Source: an uncultured Clostridia bacterium (GTDB taxonomy: Bacteria; Bacillota; Clostridia; UBA1381). Taken from it: a stretch of DNA of 64,000 bases. The notes under the pieces are model-generated. The model saw only the letters and a program-made list of their open reading frames with translations, had not been told where the DNA came from and did not search any database. The stretch is from positions 1 to 64,000 of the forward strand of contig CANPXG010000005.1 of NCBI GenBank assembly GCA_947585795.1. Reading direction: 5' to 3'. A program made the position numbers and the translations under genes. Shown piece by piece: positions 6,381-14,955 of this stretch (within the stretch, counting starts at the first letter, position 1; each line of letters begins with the position of its first letter).

Positions 6381-7925
6381 ATGAGAGTTTACGACGGTAT
6401 TATGGGGTTTGTTGTGGGTGACGCGATAGGTTTACCATACGAGTTCAAGGAACGTGATTCGTTCAAGCTGAAATTATTTGTAGGACATAGGACGCATAAT
6501 CAGCCGTCAGGTACATGGTCGTTTGACAGTTCACTGGTTCTTGCTACCATGGACGCTCTTATACAGAACGATTGTCGGTTCGACCTGAAGCTCTGTACTG
6601 ATATAATGACGAACTTTATCAGGTTCTATAAGGACGGGGCATATACGCAGTACGACGAGTATTTTGATATAGACAACGTCACAAAGAGAGCTGTTAAGGA
6701 CTATATGCGTACAATACCCAACCACGCCTGTGAAGACGAAGCGGCGTGTAACAACAGCGCATTAGCGCGTATATTACCCATTGCGTACCTAAGCCCTGAT
6801 GATGCGGCGGTTGATTTAATAGCCGAGCTGACGCATAAAAACGATGTTTCCACCTATGCGTGTGAGGTATATGTGCGATTGGCAAGGAGATTGCTTGAAG
6901 GGTATTCGCCTATACAAGCATATTACGATGTCATACGCGATATTGAACAGAACCGCTTACATACCCCAAGACCGGACGCGTTTAAGCAGACCTGTACACT
7001 GTACACACTAAGCAGAAATAGCGTCAAGAGCAGTGATTATGCGGTCGATACGCTTGAAGCGGCTATTTGGAGCTTTATCACTACGGATAATTACAAGGAT
7101 TGCATAACGACAGCGGTCGAGTTAGGAGATGATACAAACACTATCGCCGCCCTTGCCGGTGGTTTGGCAGGTATAGCATACGGCATTGAGGGCGAGAACG
7201 GCATACCGCAAGAATGGATAAACAGCGTACCGAAGCATGAGGAAGTACAAAGGCTATGTACCCGGTACGAGAGAGCTATACCGCGCAAGGTAAAGCAAGT
7301 GAACCGTAAACCTATTATACCCGTTGCGGTTCGTGAATGGATATATACGGCGTTGATCGTCGGCATATTCATAGCTGCCGGTTGGACTGTTAAGGCTAAT
7401 GTGTGTGATATAACCCGCGTGGACGGGGTAAGCATGGAGCCGACACTGATGGACGATGACAGGGTGGTATGTACAAAGCTTGATTTTGTACCGCAAAGGG
7501 GCGATATAGTCATGCTGGACAGTACATATAAGGCACGGGAAGAATATATCAAGGCATGGCAGAGCTCGGGTGATAATGTGGTGTACGCCGATGATATGGT
7601 TTTGCCTAATGATTTGAAACCGAAATATTTTGTCAAGCGCGTCATTGCAACAGCAGGGCAAACGGTCGATATACATAACGGCAAGGTGTATGTTAATGGC
7701 AGACGCATTGATGAACCGTATTATCATGGTATAACGTTCAAAACCGATGCTTCCGTACAATACCCTGTTACGGTGGATGAAGGTTGCGTATTTGTTATGG
7801 GTGACAATAGAGGAAACAGCAACGATAGCCGTAACTCCAAGCTTGGCATGGTGCCGTGTGATGCCATTGTAGGCAAAATACAGTACAGGCTATACCCGTT
7901 CCGAGATGCGGGAAGTGTATATTGA
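6381..7925 (+). CDS. ADP-ribosylglycohydrolase-like / signal peptidase I fusion
   Basis: One 514-residue frame joins two families. Residues 1 to about 290 resemble DraG-type ADP-ribosylglycohydrolases (MGFVVGDAIGLPYEF at the start, ELGDDTNTIAALAGGLAGIA near 255), but the usual TDDT metal site reads WSFDSS and the second site reads GDDTNT, so catalysis is uncertain. After a transmembrane helix (about 315-335) comes a signal peptidase I domain with Ser351 in GVSMEPTL, Lys419 in FVKRVIA, and the GDNRGNSNDSR box. The peptidase half would face outside and the DraG half the cytosol. I know of no standard protein with this layout. Confidence 0.85.
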   Translation: MRVYDGIMGFVVGDAIGLPYEFKERDSFKLKLFVGHRTHNQPSGTWSFDSSLVLATMDALIQNDCRFDLKLCTDIMTNFIRFYKDGAYTQYDEYFDIDNVTKRAVKDYMRTIPNHACEDEAACNNSALARILPIAYLSPDDAAVDLIAELTHKNDVSTYACEVYVRLARRLLEGYSPIQAYYDVIRDIEQNRLHTPRPDAFKQTCTLYTLSRNSVKSSDYAVDTLEAAIWSFITTDNYKDCITTAVELGDDTNTIAALAGGLAGIAYGIEGENGIPQEWINSVPKHEEVQRLCTRYERAIPRKVKQVNRKPIIPVAVREWIYTALIVGIFIAAGWTVKANVCDITRVDGVSMEPTLMDDDRVVCTKLDFVPQRGDIVMLDSTYKAREEYIKAWQSSGDNVVYADDMVLPNDLKPKYFVKRVIATAGQTVDIHNGKVYVNGRRIDEPYYHGITFKTDASVQYPVTVDEGCVFVMGDNRGNSNDSRNSKLGMVPCDAIVGKIQYRLYPFRDAGSVY

Positions 7926-7945
7926 GAAAAGAGAGGGTACAAGAC

Positions 7946-8662
7946 ATGAAGATACTGTTAATAAGACACGGCGAACCGAACTATGAGAAGAACTGCTTAA
8001 CTATCGGTGGTAGGCAGGAAGCAGACTTGCTTTCTAAGAAGCTCTTGTATGTGCCGATAGACTATGTGTATATCTCGCCATACGGCAGAGCAGCGGAAAC
8101 GGCACAGTACACATTAACAAGGAAAGAGATGAGTGCTACTGTGTTATCGTGGATGCATGAGATAAACATACCGGATATGTATTATGAGCCGAAAAATAAA
8201 TACATATCCTGCCCGGTAGGGTTTTACCCGTCAGATTGGATGGAGAAGGAAGCGAACTTCGACAAAGACAAGTGGCAAGGTACTGAGTTCTACGCTAAGT
8301 ACGATATAAAGAAGGAAACGGAGAATATCCGTAACGGGTTTGACGACCTTTTACGCCGACACGGATATGAGAGGAACGGGTATATGTACAAGGCGGTACA
8401 GGCAAACAGCGATACGTTAGCGTTGTTTTGCCATGAAGGGGTTATAAACTGCATAATGGCGCACGTTCTGAATATATCCCCGGCAATCACATGGAACCTG
8501 TTCTATCCACAAACATCGTCCGTTACAACGCTTATGAGTGAGGAACAGGAAAAGGGTATTGCTGTATTCAAACTCGTATGCTATGGGGACACAAGTCATT
8601 TGCCAAAGAAGGAGCGTATAGATAAAGGCTTAAGAAAGCGGGAGATGTACACGAACGTATAA
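7946..8662 (+). CDS. Histidine phosphatase (phosphoglycerate mutase-like)
   Basis: A 238-residue protein with the RHG signature at residues 7-9 (LLIRHGEP) and the second catalytic histidine in CHEGVINC. These enzymes remove phosphate through a phospho-histidine; the substrate cannot be told. ATG 7946 follows a GAGAGGG site. It is the last gene of the first operon, and there is no terminator between it and the next repeated leader. Confidence 0.85.
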   Translation: MKILLIRHGEPNYEKNCLTIGGRQEADLLSKKLLYVPIDYVYISPYGRAAETAQYTLTRKEMSATVLSWMHEINIPDMYYEPKNKYISCPVGFYPSDWMEKEANFDKDKWQGTEFYAKYDIKKETENIRNGFDDLLRRHGYERNGYMYKAVQANSDTLALFCHEGVINCIMAHVLNISPAITWNLFYPQTSSVTTLMSEEQEKGIAVFKLVCYGDTSHLPKKERIDKGLRKREMYTNV

Positions 8663-8857
8663 AAATCGCTTGACAAAGGCTGTAAAAGTGATATAATGTA
8701 CATATACAGACATGAAGTATTATTAAAAAAGAGGAAAAGTGTATCTTTTCCTCTTTTTTTGTTTACCAAGTTACAAGATAAGGTATATTAGGTTATTCCT
8801 TATCTTTTTATATATATAAACCCAAAAAACCAGTTTTTAATTAAGGAGGAATAAACA
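8661..8857 (+). promoter_or_regulatory. Repeated promoter-terminator leader, copy 2
   Basis: TTGACA 8670-8675, 16-bp spacer, TATAAT 8692-8697, ATGAAG 8712 (reads MKYY-stop). Hairpin 1 (8727-8753, AGAGGAAAAG/CTTTTCCTCT) is followed by TTTTTTT. Hairpin 2 is AGATAAGG/CCTTATCT (8776-8804) followed by TTTTT. The AAGGAGG site precedes the start at 8858. Confidence 0.9.
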
Positions 8858-9409
8858 ATGATAAAGGAAAAGTTAAGGGTAGACGAGCTGATCAAAAAAT
8901 ACGAATTGGCATTGGCGGGGAATGGCATGATACGTTATAACGGCAAACAAGCCGAAAAGGATAACGTTATTGACGAGCTAAAAGCCCGCAAATCCGATAT
9001 AATCGCTCGACTTGAAGAAATAAACGCCGAAAAAGAAAAGGCAGCTGCTGATCGTGCTGCAAAGATAGCGGCGATAGAAGGTCTTGCAGAAATCAAAAAA
9101 GCCCATGCAGAGATTGAAGAGTGGAATTACCGCTTTGGACAGTCATTCGAGGGCGAATATGCCGTTGGCGGTATGAACGTGGGTAAAAAACCTGAGTATG
9201 ACTTAAAGGCTATGTATAAAAAATACCCTGCGGCGCGCGCTTATCTTCGTGCAGAGGCAGAGTCGCGTAAAAGCAATTACGAATTTGCCGCTATCGGTCG
9301 CAGAGCACTTGAAGCGATTATCAACAACCCTGAAGATTATGAAAATATTATGGCAACAATGGACGCGGAAATTAGCGCGTCTGTGGATAGACATTTGATG
9401 ATGGACTAA
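8858..9409 (+). CDS. Unknown coiled-coil protein
   Basis: A 183-residue protein, first gene behind leader copy 2. Residues about 35-85 are Lys/Glu/Ala-rich with heptad-like spacing (LEEINAEKEKAAADRAAKIA), suggesting a coiled coil. The C-terminal part contains YKKYPAARAYLRAEA and ends in an acidic stretch. No membrane segment, signal or known domain is recognised. Confidence 0.7.
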   Translation: MIKEKLRVDELIKKYELALAGNGMIRYNGKQAEKDNVIDELKARKSDIIARLEEINAEKEKAAADRAAKIAAIEGLAEIKKAHAEIEEWNYRFGQSFEGEYAVGGMNVGKKPEYDLKAMYKKYPAARAYLRAEAESRKSNYEFAAIGRRALEAIINNPEDYENIMATMDAEISASVDRHLMMD

Positions 9410-9431
9410 TCCAATAAAGGAGGATAAAGAC

Positions 9432-9962
9432 ATGAAACTCACAAGAAAACAGGCGATTAGAAACCACCGCAAAATGTGGAACTGGATAGCCGATGAAACA
9501 GAGAAACGCGACGTAAAGGTCAAGAAGGCTGATTATTTCCGTGAAAACGGCATAACCGATGAGCCTTATACTCTCTGCTATTGTTGTGAATTTGCCCGAC
9601 AACTCGCTTTTAAAGTAAAGGAGTGTATTTTTTGCCCTATAAAATGGGGTGATAATGCAAATGCAACGTGTTGTGATGGTTGTAAAATTTTCCTTAAATG
9701 GATAACATCAAGTGCAGGTGATAAAGATGGTAACAGCTCGGCTCAACTGGCTCGTGAGATTGCAAATCTGCCGGAGAAGCCAAACAGCGAGATTATCCGT
9801 ACAGCTTTCACAGAAGCCGAGAACCACCCCGATGTAGACGAGCTTGACTTCTATACAGCACTCGTTGACTGCGGATTTACGACAGACGATGTTCGCACGT
9901 GTATGGGCGATGAACCCGCAGACCATATGCAGCAGTTCTGCGAAGAACACGGTCTTATTTAA
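9432..9962 (+). CDS. Unknown cysteine-rich protein
   Basis: A 176-residue protein with a cluster of cysteines at about 40-80 (LCYCCEFA, CIFCPIKW, CCDGCKIF) that looks like a zinc- or metal-binding module. A helical acidic C-terminal half follows. AAGGAGG precedes the start. Second gene of an operon of small accessory proteins; no family recognised. Confidence 0.7.
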   Translation: MKLTRKQAIRNHRKMWNWIADETEKRDVKVKKADYFRENGITDEPYTLCYCCEFARQLAFKVKECIFCPIKWGDNANATCCDGCKIFLKWITSSAGDKDGNSSAQLAREIANLPEKPNSEIIRTAFTEAENHPDVDELDFYTALVDCGFTTDDVRTCMGDEPADHMQQFCEEHGLI

Positions 9963-9982
9963 AAGGAAAGGAGTTAAATACG

Positions 9983-10243
9983 ATGGCAAAATATATTAAC
10001 TGCAAAGGTACGATTCTCAATCTTGACTGTATTGAAGCCTTTGAATGTATATGGGATGATGATAGCTGGGCAATCAGCTTATACTTCAATCATCATAAAG
10101 ACCGATATGTCATGAGACCGTTCCAGTCACATGAGGACGCGTGGGCGCACCTTGTAAACTTGCTACAGAACGGTATAGAAGGCATCATTACTCTTAAAGA
10201 GTATACTCTATATAGAGATTTGAGATACAAAGAAAAGGAGTGA
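9983..10243 (+). CDS. Unknown 86-residue protein
   Basis: A small soluble protein whose N-terminus reads as a beta-rich fold (YINCKGTILNLDCIEAFEC), with a mid-region ISLYFNHHKDRYVM. The start has AAAGGAGTT. It lies in the operon of copy 2, its stop close before the lipoprotein-like gene. No function can be assigned. Confidence 0.65.
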   Translation: MAKYINCKGTILNLDCIEAFECIWDDDSWAISLYFNHHKDRYVMRPFQSHEDAWAHLVNLLQNGIEGIITLKEYTLYRDLRYKEKE

Positions 10244-10248
10244 AAAAT

Positions 10249-10563
10249 ATGAAAAAAATGTTTACTTACGAGAAGAAGATACTTATCATAATGCTACTGA
10301 TTGCTGCGATTATTGCCGGCTTCTTCGTAATGTCAGGTTGCGCCAGTGTACGCCGTTTTGGTAAGACCATATCATCAGACTTTAAGAACGGCTTACAGCG
10401 TGAAATCATTGTCTACGACGCAGTAGGCAACGAACTCTTTAGGCAAGCCGGTAAATTTGATGTGGACTACTCTGAAGAACGCGTTTTATACGACGATGAA
10501 CAGGGTAATCGCCACGTCATATACTTTAAGACCGGTACGGTAGTTATAAACGAACTTGAATAA
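10249..10563 (+). CDS. Putative lipoprotein
   Basis: A 104-residue protein with a basic N-terminus, a hydrophobic stretch (about 11-28) and a lipobox-like MSGC-A near residue 30, so it is probably lipid-anchored outside the membrane. The exported part is beta-rich and charged. ATG 10249 is preferred to GTG 10240, which overlaps the AAGGAG site. Confidence 0.6.
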   Translation: MKKMFTYEKKILIIMLLIAAIIAGFFVMSGCASVRRFGKTISSDFKNGLQREIIVYDAVGNELFRQAGKFDVDYSEERVLYDDEQGNRHVIYFKTGTVVINELE

Positions 10564-10574
10564 AGGAGAAAGCC

Positions 10575-11234
10575 ATGAAAAGAGATGATTTACTACTCCA
10601 TGCGAAGCCGATATTGTTCAACACTGACATGGTACAGGCGATATTGTACGGTCAGAAAACGGTTACACGCCGATTACCGTCAAAGCAACTGCGGGAGAAA
10701 TGCGATGAATATATGGAATACGCATTTGATAAGCGCGCCGGTTTCGTGAATAGCGGTGTATATGCTCAAATGCCTACAGCTAAAGATTTTTACGAAAACC
10801 ATAAGCCGTATGCAGAAGGTCAGGTACTGTATGTCCGCGAGACATGGAGCCCTGTATTTGTGCAGCCTAAACGTTATTTATATAAAGCAGATGTTGATCA
10901 GGGTAAAGGTGAAGGCGTTGGATTGCCGTTAAAGTGGCATCCGTCTATCCATATGCCGAAAGAAGCGGCACGGATATTCTTAAAAATAACCTCTGTCCGC
11001 ATGGAACGGTTGCAGGATATTGATTATGAAGGCTGTAAAGCCGAGGGTATTTGGGACGATTATAAGGCTATGAGTGAAAAGCACCATGAAAATCTTGCAC
11101 GAGTAGCCTATGTAAAAGTGTTTTCCGAACTATGGAACGATATAATCAAGCCTACTGACCTACCTCTCTATGGTTGGGACGCAAATCCGTGGGTGTGGGT
11201 AATCGAATTTGAAAGAATGGATATGGCAAGATAA
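10575..11234 (+). CDS. ASCH/PUA-like domain protein
   Basis: A 219-residue protein with the phage-type ASCH pattern: ILFNTDMVQAILYGQKTVTRR at the N-terminus, then EGQVLYVRETWSP, and ARIFLKITSVRMERLQDI. ASCH domains have a PUA-like fold and are thought to bind RNA or modified nucleotides. A second ASCH protein lies three genes downstream. Similar proteins are common in phage and ICE accessory regions; function here is unknown. Confidence 0.75.
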   Translation: MKRDDLLLHAKPILFNTDMVQAILYGQKTVTRRLPSKQLREKCDEYMEYAFDKRAGFVNSGVYAQMPTAKDFYENHKPYAEGQVLYVRETWSPVFVQPKRYLYKADVDQGKGEGVGLPLKWHPSIHMPKEAARIFLKITSVRMERLQDIDYEGCKAEGIWDDYKAMSEKHHENLARVAYVKVFSELWNDIIKPTDLPLYGWDANPWVWVIEFERMDMAR

Positions 11235-11265
11235 AAACATAATACGTTTGAAAGGAGTAAGGCAA

Positions 11266-11556
11266 ATGGCAAAAAATGATATAAGAGCGATAGCTTATAG
11301 GAAATATCAACTGGACTGGCTCATGGCTCATGATTACGGAATGAGCGACATATCCGACTTGGCTGATGAATGGCATAACGAAAAAGCTAACGGCGATTTT
11401 GAAGGCAGCTTCTTTGACTATATTAAGGAATATGGCTTCCACGGCGTTAACTGGGCGTGCTTCCCTGAATTTATGGACAACGAATACTGCGATAAAGCCT
11501 ATATGAAAATCATCTTATCTAAGCAGGAGTTTGAAATGTACGAACAGGCAGCTTAA
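11266..11556 (+). CDS. Unknown 96-residue protein
   Basis: A small acidic protein between the two ASCH genes, with MAHDYGMSDISDLADEW and an aromatic C-terminal part (FDYIKEYGFHGVNWACFPEF). ATG 11266 follows GAAAGGAGTAAGG; the frame is open further upstream but lacks a site there. No family recognised. Confidence 0.65.
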   Translation: MAKNDIRAIAYRKYQLDWLMAHDYGMSDISDLADEWHNEKANGDFEGSFFDYIKEYGFHGVNWACFPEFMDNEYCDKAYMKIILSKQEFEMYEQAA

Positions 11557-11583
11557 ACGTCGGATAGAAAGCGAGGTAGAAAT

Positions 11584-12240
11584 ATGAAAGATGTTTTAAT
11601 AAGCATTGCGCCGAAATGGTGTAAACTGATAATGGACGGGCAAAAGACTGTTGAAATCAGGAAATCGCGCCCGAAGATAGATACGCCGTTTAAATGCTAC
11701 ATATACTGTACGCTTTCAGGAAGTAGGGAACTTCTTAAAGAATACGGTGTTGACAACTGGTACAAAGGAAAATGGTCTGATAAAAAGGGTAAGGTCATAG
11801 GCGAGTTCATATGTGACAGGATTTCAAAGTATGAAATGGAATGGCACGGTGGGTACGCTGAAGACACCTACCAAGACATCAGGGGAATTTACTATGACGG
11901 CGACTTAGAGAGAGAAGTGGAAGTCCTTGTTGCAAGCAACGAAATGACGAAGGACGAACTGGATAAGTGCTATCTGTTAGCTGATAGCTGCTTGCCGTTT
12001 GATGACATCGGCAAATATGTATGCGGCAAAGATTTTGGGTTTCACACGTTCTACGGCTGGCATATATCAGAACTGAAAATCTACGACACGCCGATACGCT
12101 TAAGCGAATTTTGCCCGCCGTGTGATCCTGTTCCCGGATGTTTTTGCGATTATTGCAAAACACATGGACGGTATTTAACTAACATGATTATACAACGACC
12201 ACCGCAAAGTTGGCGGTATGTCGAGGGATTATGGGCGTAA
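11584..12240 (+). CDS. ASCH domain protein
   Basis: A 218-residue protein opening with the ASCH motif (ISIAPKWCKLIMDGQKTVEI followed by RKSRP), where the GxKTxExR element marks the fold's ligand-facing loop. A cysteine-rich tail (CPPCDPVPGCFCDYC) may bind zinc. Probably an RNA- or nucleotide-binding accessory protein. Confidence 0.75.
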   Translation: MKDVLISIAPKWCKLIMDGQKTVEIRKSRPKIDTPFKCYIYCTLSGSRELLKEYGVDNWYKGKWSDKKGKVIGEFICDRISKYEMEWHGGYAEDTYQDIRGIYYDGDLEREVEVLVASNEMTKDELDKCYLLADSCLPFDDIGKYVCGKDFGFHTFYGWHISELKIYDTPIRLSEFCPPCDPVPGCFCDYCKTHGRYLTNMIIQRPPQSWRYVEGLWA

Positions 12241-12269
12241 AAGCTTGTATGAAAGGAGAAAATATTATT

Positions 12270-12455
12270 ATGACTATGCGCGAGTTTTTGAAGAATGTTA
12301 AGGAAAACTTTGACATTACACCTGAAACATACAGAATCATTGTCAATATCGTGGAGTATGCCAATATGCAGGGCGATCCGTATGAAGTTCTTCATCTTCT
12401 GCTGGACGACACCATCGGCATAAGCTACGAGGATATTGAAGACATTGAATTCTAA
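12270..12455 (+). CDS. Unknown small acidic protein
   Basis: A 61-residue protein, last in its operon. Start ATG 12270 has GAAAGGAGAA. It is helical with an acidic end (DDTIGISYEDIEDIEF), a composition seen in small phage inhibitors and adaptor peptides, but nothing specific can be claimed. Leader copy 3 begins directly after the stop. Confidence 0.6.
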   Translation: MTMREFLKNVKENFDITPETYRIIVNIVEYANMQGDPYEVLHLLLDDTIGISYEDIEDIEF

Positions 12456-12457
12456 AA

Positions 12458-12692
12458 AAAATCGCTTGACAAGGAGTATGAGTATGGTATAATTAAACTA
12501 AGATATATGAAGATTTTATCTAAAAAGAGGAAAAGTGTATACTTTTCCTCTTTTTTTATTTACCAAGTTGCAAGACGGAAAATTATTGACGGATAATTTT
12601 CTGCCTTTTTATTTATACAACTAACATTGCCCGCCGTCAAGCAATATGGCTTAATATATATAAAAATGGTTTTTATTAAGGAGGAATTTAAA
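12458..12692 (+). promoter_or_regulatory. Repeated promoter-terminator leader, copy 3
   Basis: TTGACA 12466-12471, 16-bp spacer, TATAAT 12488-12493, ATGAAG 12507. Hairpin 1 has a 13-bp stem AAAGAGGAAAAGT/ACTTTTCCTCTTT (12525-12554) with a GTAT loop and T run. Hairpin 2 pairs CGGAAAATTAT with ATAATTTTCTG (12576-12603) before CCTTTTT. Hairpin 3 is GCCGT/ATGGC near 12633-12650. The GTTTTTATTAAGGAGGA ribosome site follows. Confidence 0.92.
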
Positions 12693-13337
12693 ATGAGAAA
12701 CAGAGTATGGAATTTATTCGATTTAAAAGCGTTGGCAGGTCATTTTTCAAACGAAATAAACATTGACACCACTATAAGTCAAGAGGAGTTAAATGCTTAT
12801 GGCGATATGTGCGGTATTTCGGTAAATCATATAGCCAAAGAATCAGCACAGCAGCCGGGCAAAACATTTCTTACCATAGAAGTAACGCCTGATACAAAAG
12901 TATTTTATTTGTTTGATATAGTGGCGGCGGTAGATGTGAGCAAACAAAAGCAACTCGGCGACATCTTTGATGACGTTACAAATTCTGTTGAATGGCTTGA
13001 AAGCTTAAAATGGGATGACGATTGGTGGAAAAACGCAGCTGAACTAATCAATGTGGCTATTTTGCTGAATACATGCAGCGAAATACAAAAAGAGAAGTTT
13101 ATAGTAAGCACAATAACAAATCCGGCAAGACATCTTTTGAAATACGTTGATGCAGATATACAAATGTTAAATGTATATGATATTAACGAATTTGTCGAAA
13201 AGGCAAATGTTACAAAAGATTATATTGCCGAGATGAAAGCCGAGATTGATGAGATAAAAGAGAAAGAAGTTGCTGAAGTAAAAGCCATGATGGATAAAAT
13301 TTCGGCATTACAGAGTGATTATAAGAAAGGAATATAA
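12693..13337 (+). CDS. Unknown 214-residue protein
   Basis: First gene behind leader copy 3; ATG 12693 sits 8 bases after AAGGAGG. A soluble protein with an N-terminal RVWNLFDLKALAGHF, a central Trp-rich segment (SVEWLESLKWDDDWW) and a C-terminal coiled coil (about 180-214, EIDEIKEKEVAEVKAMMDKI). No family recognised. Confidence 0.7.
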   Translation: MRNRVWNLFDLKALAGHFSNEINIDTTISQEELNAYGDMCGISVNHIAKESAQQPGKTFLTIEVTPDTKVFYLFDIVAAVDVSKQKQLGDIFDDVTNSVEWLESLKWDDDWWKNAAELINVAILLNTCSEIQKEKFIVSTITNPARHLLKYVDADIQMLNVYDINEFVEKANVTKDYIAEMKAEIDEIKEKEVAEVKAMMDKISALQSDYKKGI

Positions 13338-13338
13338 A

Positions 13339-13632
13339 ATGGCAGACATAAAAATAAAACTGCACCCTTGCTGGTTCTGCGGCTATGGTAAGCTTAAATT
13401 TTCAACGACCAAAAGTAACACAAGACAGTACGCCGAAGGCGCGATAAACTTCACTTCCCGTGTGCGCTGCCCCCGCTGTCATTCACGCGGACCGACAGCT
13501 CTTGTAAAACAAAGCATTAACGAGAAAGGCACAGCCGCGGCAAAAAGAGTTGAAGTTGAAACACTTGCAGCAGAGGCTTGGAACCACCCCAATGGCGCGT
13601 TAGATATCAAAAACATCAATGATGACAAATAA
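13339..13632 (+). CDS. Lar-like zinc-ribbon protein
   Basis: A 97-residue protein with two cysteine pairs (CWFCGYGK and CPRCHSRGP) and a C-terminal AAEAWNHP, the layout of Lar-family restriction-alleviation proteins of phages and plasmids. Lar relatives dampen type I restriction of incoming DNA. The fit is by motif only, and many small zinc ribbons of this type have unknown roles. Start ATG 13339 has AAAGGAATAT. Confidence 0.6.
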   Translation: MADIKIKLHPCWFCGYGKLKFSTTKSNTRQYAEGAINFTSRVRCPRCHSRGPTALVKQSINEKGTAAAKRVEVETLAAEAWNHPNGALDIKNINDDK

Positions 13633-13651
13633 AAAAGGAGAGTGAAGAACA

Positions 13652-14230
13652 ATGAGAAAGTTTAAGGAAGGCGACAGGGTTCGCGTTCGTTCATGGGAGG
13701 ATATGGAAAAGGAGTTCGGGTTGAAAGACATCTCATACCTTGAAAGTCTCAATATCCCTAACGAACCGTATATTAACACTCCGCTTAGTTTTCTTGACAT
13801 GATGAAACACCTTTGTGGAGAAACCGGCGTGGTTAATATGGTTAAAGAAATAACCTATATTATGTCGGACGGCTCTGAAGCGAAAGCACAGCGGTTATAT
13901 ATCACATGGGACAACTCAAATATCAAATCCGGTTATGCTATGGACAATGGTATGTTCGAGTTAATAACGGAGGAGAAAAAGACATACAAAAATCCTATCG
14001 TAAGTCTTGACGACGAGAATATCGCAAGGAAAGTAACCATTTCGTTTACGTTTGATGAGCCCGTGACAAAGAAAGAGGCTGCGGATAGTATAAATGAATG
14101 GTTTAAGATTAACTGCATATCTGAAGCTTTAGTTGCCTTAACCGGCGACATAGGCGTGAAGTATGCAAGTGTGCAGAAACGGTTGGGTTCAAATGATAAA
14201 GACCCTAACGGCGTTGGACCGAGAAGATAG
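13652..14230 (+). CDS. Protein with KOW/SH3-like N-terminus
   Basis: A 192-residue protein starting MRKFKEGDRVRVRSWEDM, a beta-barrel KOW/SH3-like opening shared with the 64-residue protein at 27891 (MRRFTEGDRVMV). The C-terminal half is an alpha/beta segment (KVTISFTFDEPVTKKEAADS). Such barrels often bind RNA or ribosomal partners. AAAAGGAGAG precedes the start. Confidence 0.65.
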   Translation: MRKFKEGDRVRVRSWEDMEKEFGLKDISYLESLNIPNEPYINTPLSFLDMMKHLCGETGVVNMVKEITYIMSDGSEAKAQRLYITWDNSNIKSGYAMDNGMFELITEEKKTYKNPIVSLDDENIARKVTISFTFDEPVTKKEAADSINEWFKINCISEALVALTGDIGVKYASVQKRLGSNDKDPNGVGPRR

Positions 14231-14303
14231 AAAAGGAGAGAGAAGAGCTTCGCTAATGGGGCGATGTGGAATTAACAGTTATATGAGAAAAGAGGTTTTT
14301 AAA

Positions 14304-14657
14304 ATGAGTAAAATAGGAAAAGAAATGCCAAAAGAATACAGCGACAAGTTTGACGAGCTGCGTCAGAACCGTGTGAGAGCAAGCTATTATAAGTACGGTA
14401 CGGCAGCCGACAACTTCGGTATGAAGCTTGTAAACGCGCTGGAATCCATGGAATTATGCGTAAAAAAGTATAAAGAAACCGGCAATACGGAATATTTATG
14501 CGACGCTGCGAACTATTTAATGTTCGAGTATATGTATCCGCAGAAGGAAGGGGCGTATTTCAAGGCTACCGATTCAAAGGATTCAGCGGGTGTAGCAGGT
14601 ACTCCCGTTAAGGAATTATATTCCGATAAGCATTTCGATGCTGTTGCAAGAAGATAA
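14304..14657 (+). CDS. Unknown 117-residue protein
   Basis: Residues include SKIGKEMPKEYSDKFDELRQ, then a helical section with TEYLCDAANYLMFEYMYP. It resembles small helical phage proteins but no family is certain. The frame is open upstream with possible starts at 14256 and 14283; 14304 is preferred for its GAGG site and conserved-looking N-terminus. Confidence 0.6.
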   Translation: MSKIGKEMPKEYSDKFDELRQNRVRASYYKYGTAADNFGMKLVNALESMELCVKKYKETGNTEYLCDAANYLMFEYMYPQKEGAYFKATDSKDSAGVAGTPVKELYSDKHFDAVARR

Positions 14658-14678
14658 TTTAAAGGAGCGTGAAGAATA

Positions 14679-14921
14679 ATGCAGAAAGAACTGTTTTTTG
14701 TGCTTGGAGCCGATAATGTATCGACAGATATATCGGTCATGACATTTACGACGCACGAAGCAGCGTACAAGTACCTTAAGGAAGCATATACAGACGTATT
14801 AGACAACTACGACGATGAAAATGTCGAATATAAAGACATAACAGCGTCGGGAGCTAATATAATGCGCTGTAACGGAGATTTCTTCTACTGGACGCTCACA
14901 TCACAAACAGTATCTGTCTAA
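14679..14921 (+). CDS. Unknown 80-residue protein
   Basis: A small acidic protein with FVLGADNVSTDISVMTFTTH, a helix with YKYLKEAYTDVLDNYDDE, and a beta-rich end. AAAGGAGCG precedes ATG 14679. It lies between two unknown genes in the same operon. Confidence 0.6.
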   Translation: MQKELFFVLGADNVSTDISVMTFTTHEAAYKYLKEAYTDVLDNYDDENVEYKDITASGANIMRCNGDFFYWTLTSQTVSV

Positions 14922-14955
14922 AAACGTAAAGATAAATCTTAAAGGAGGTAATATT

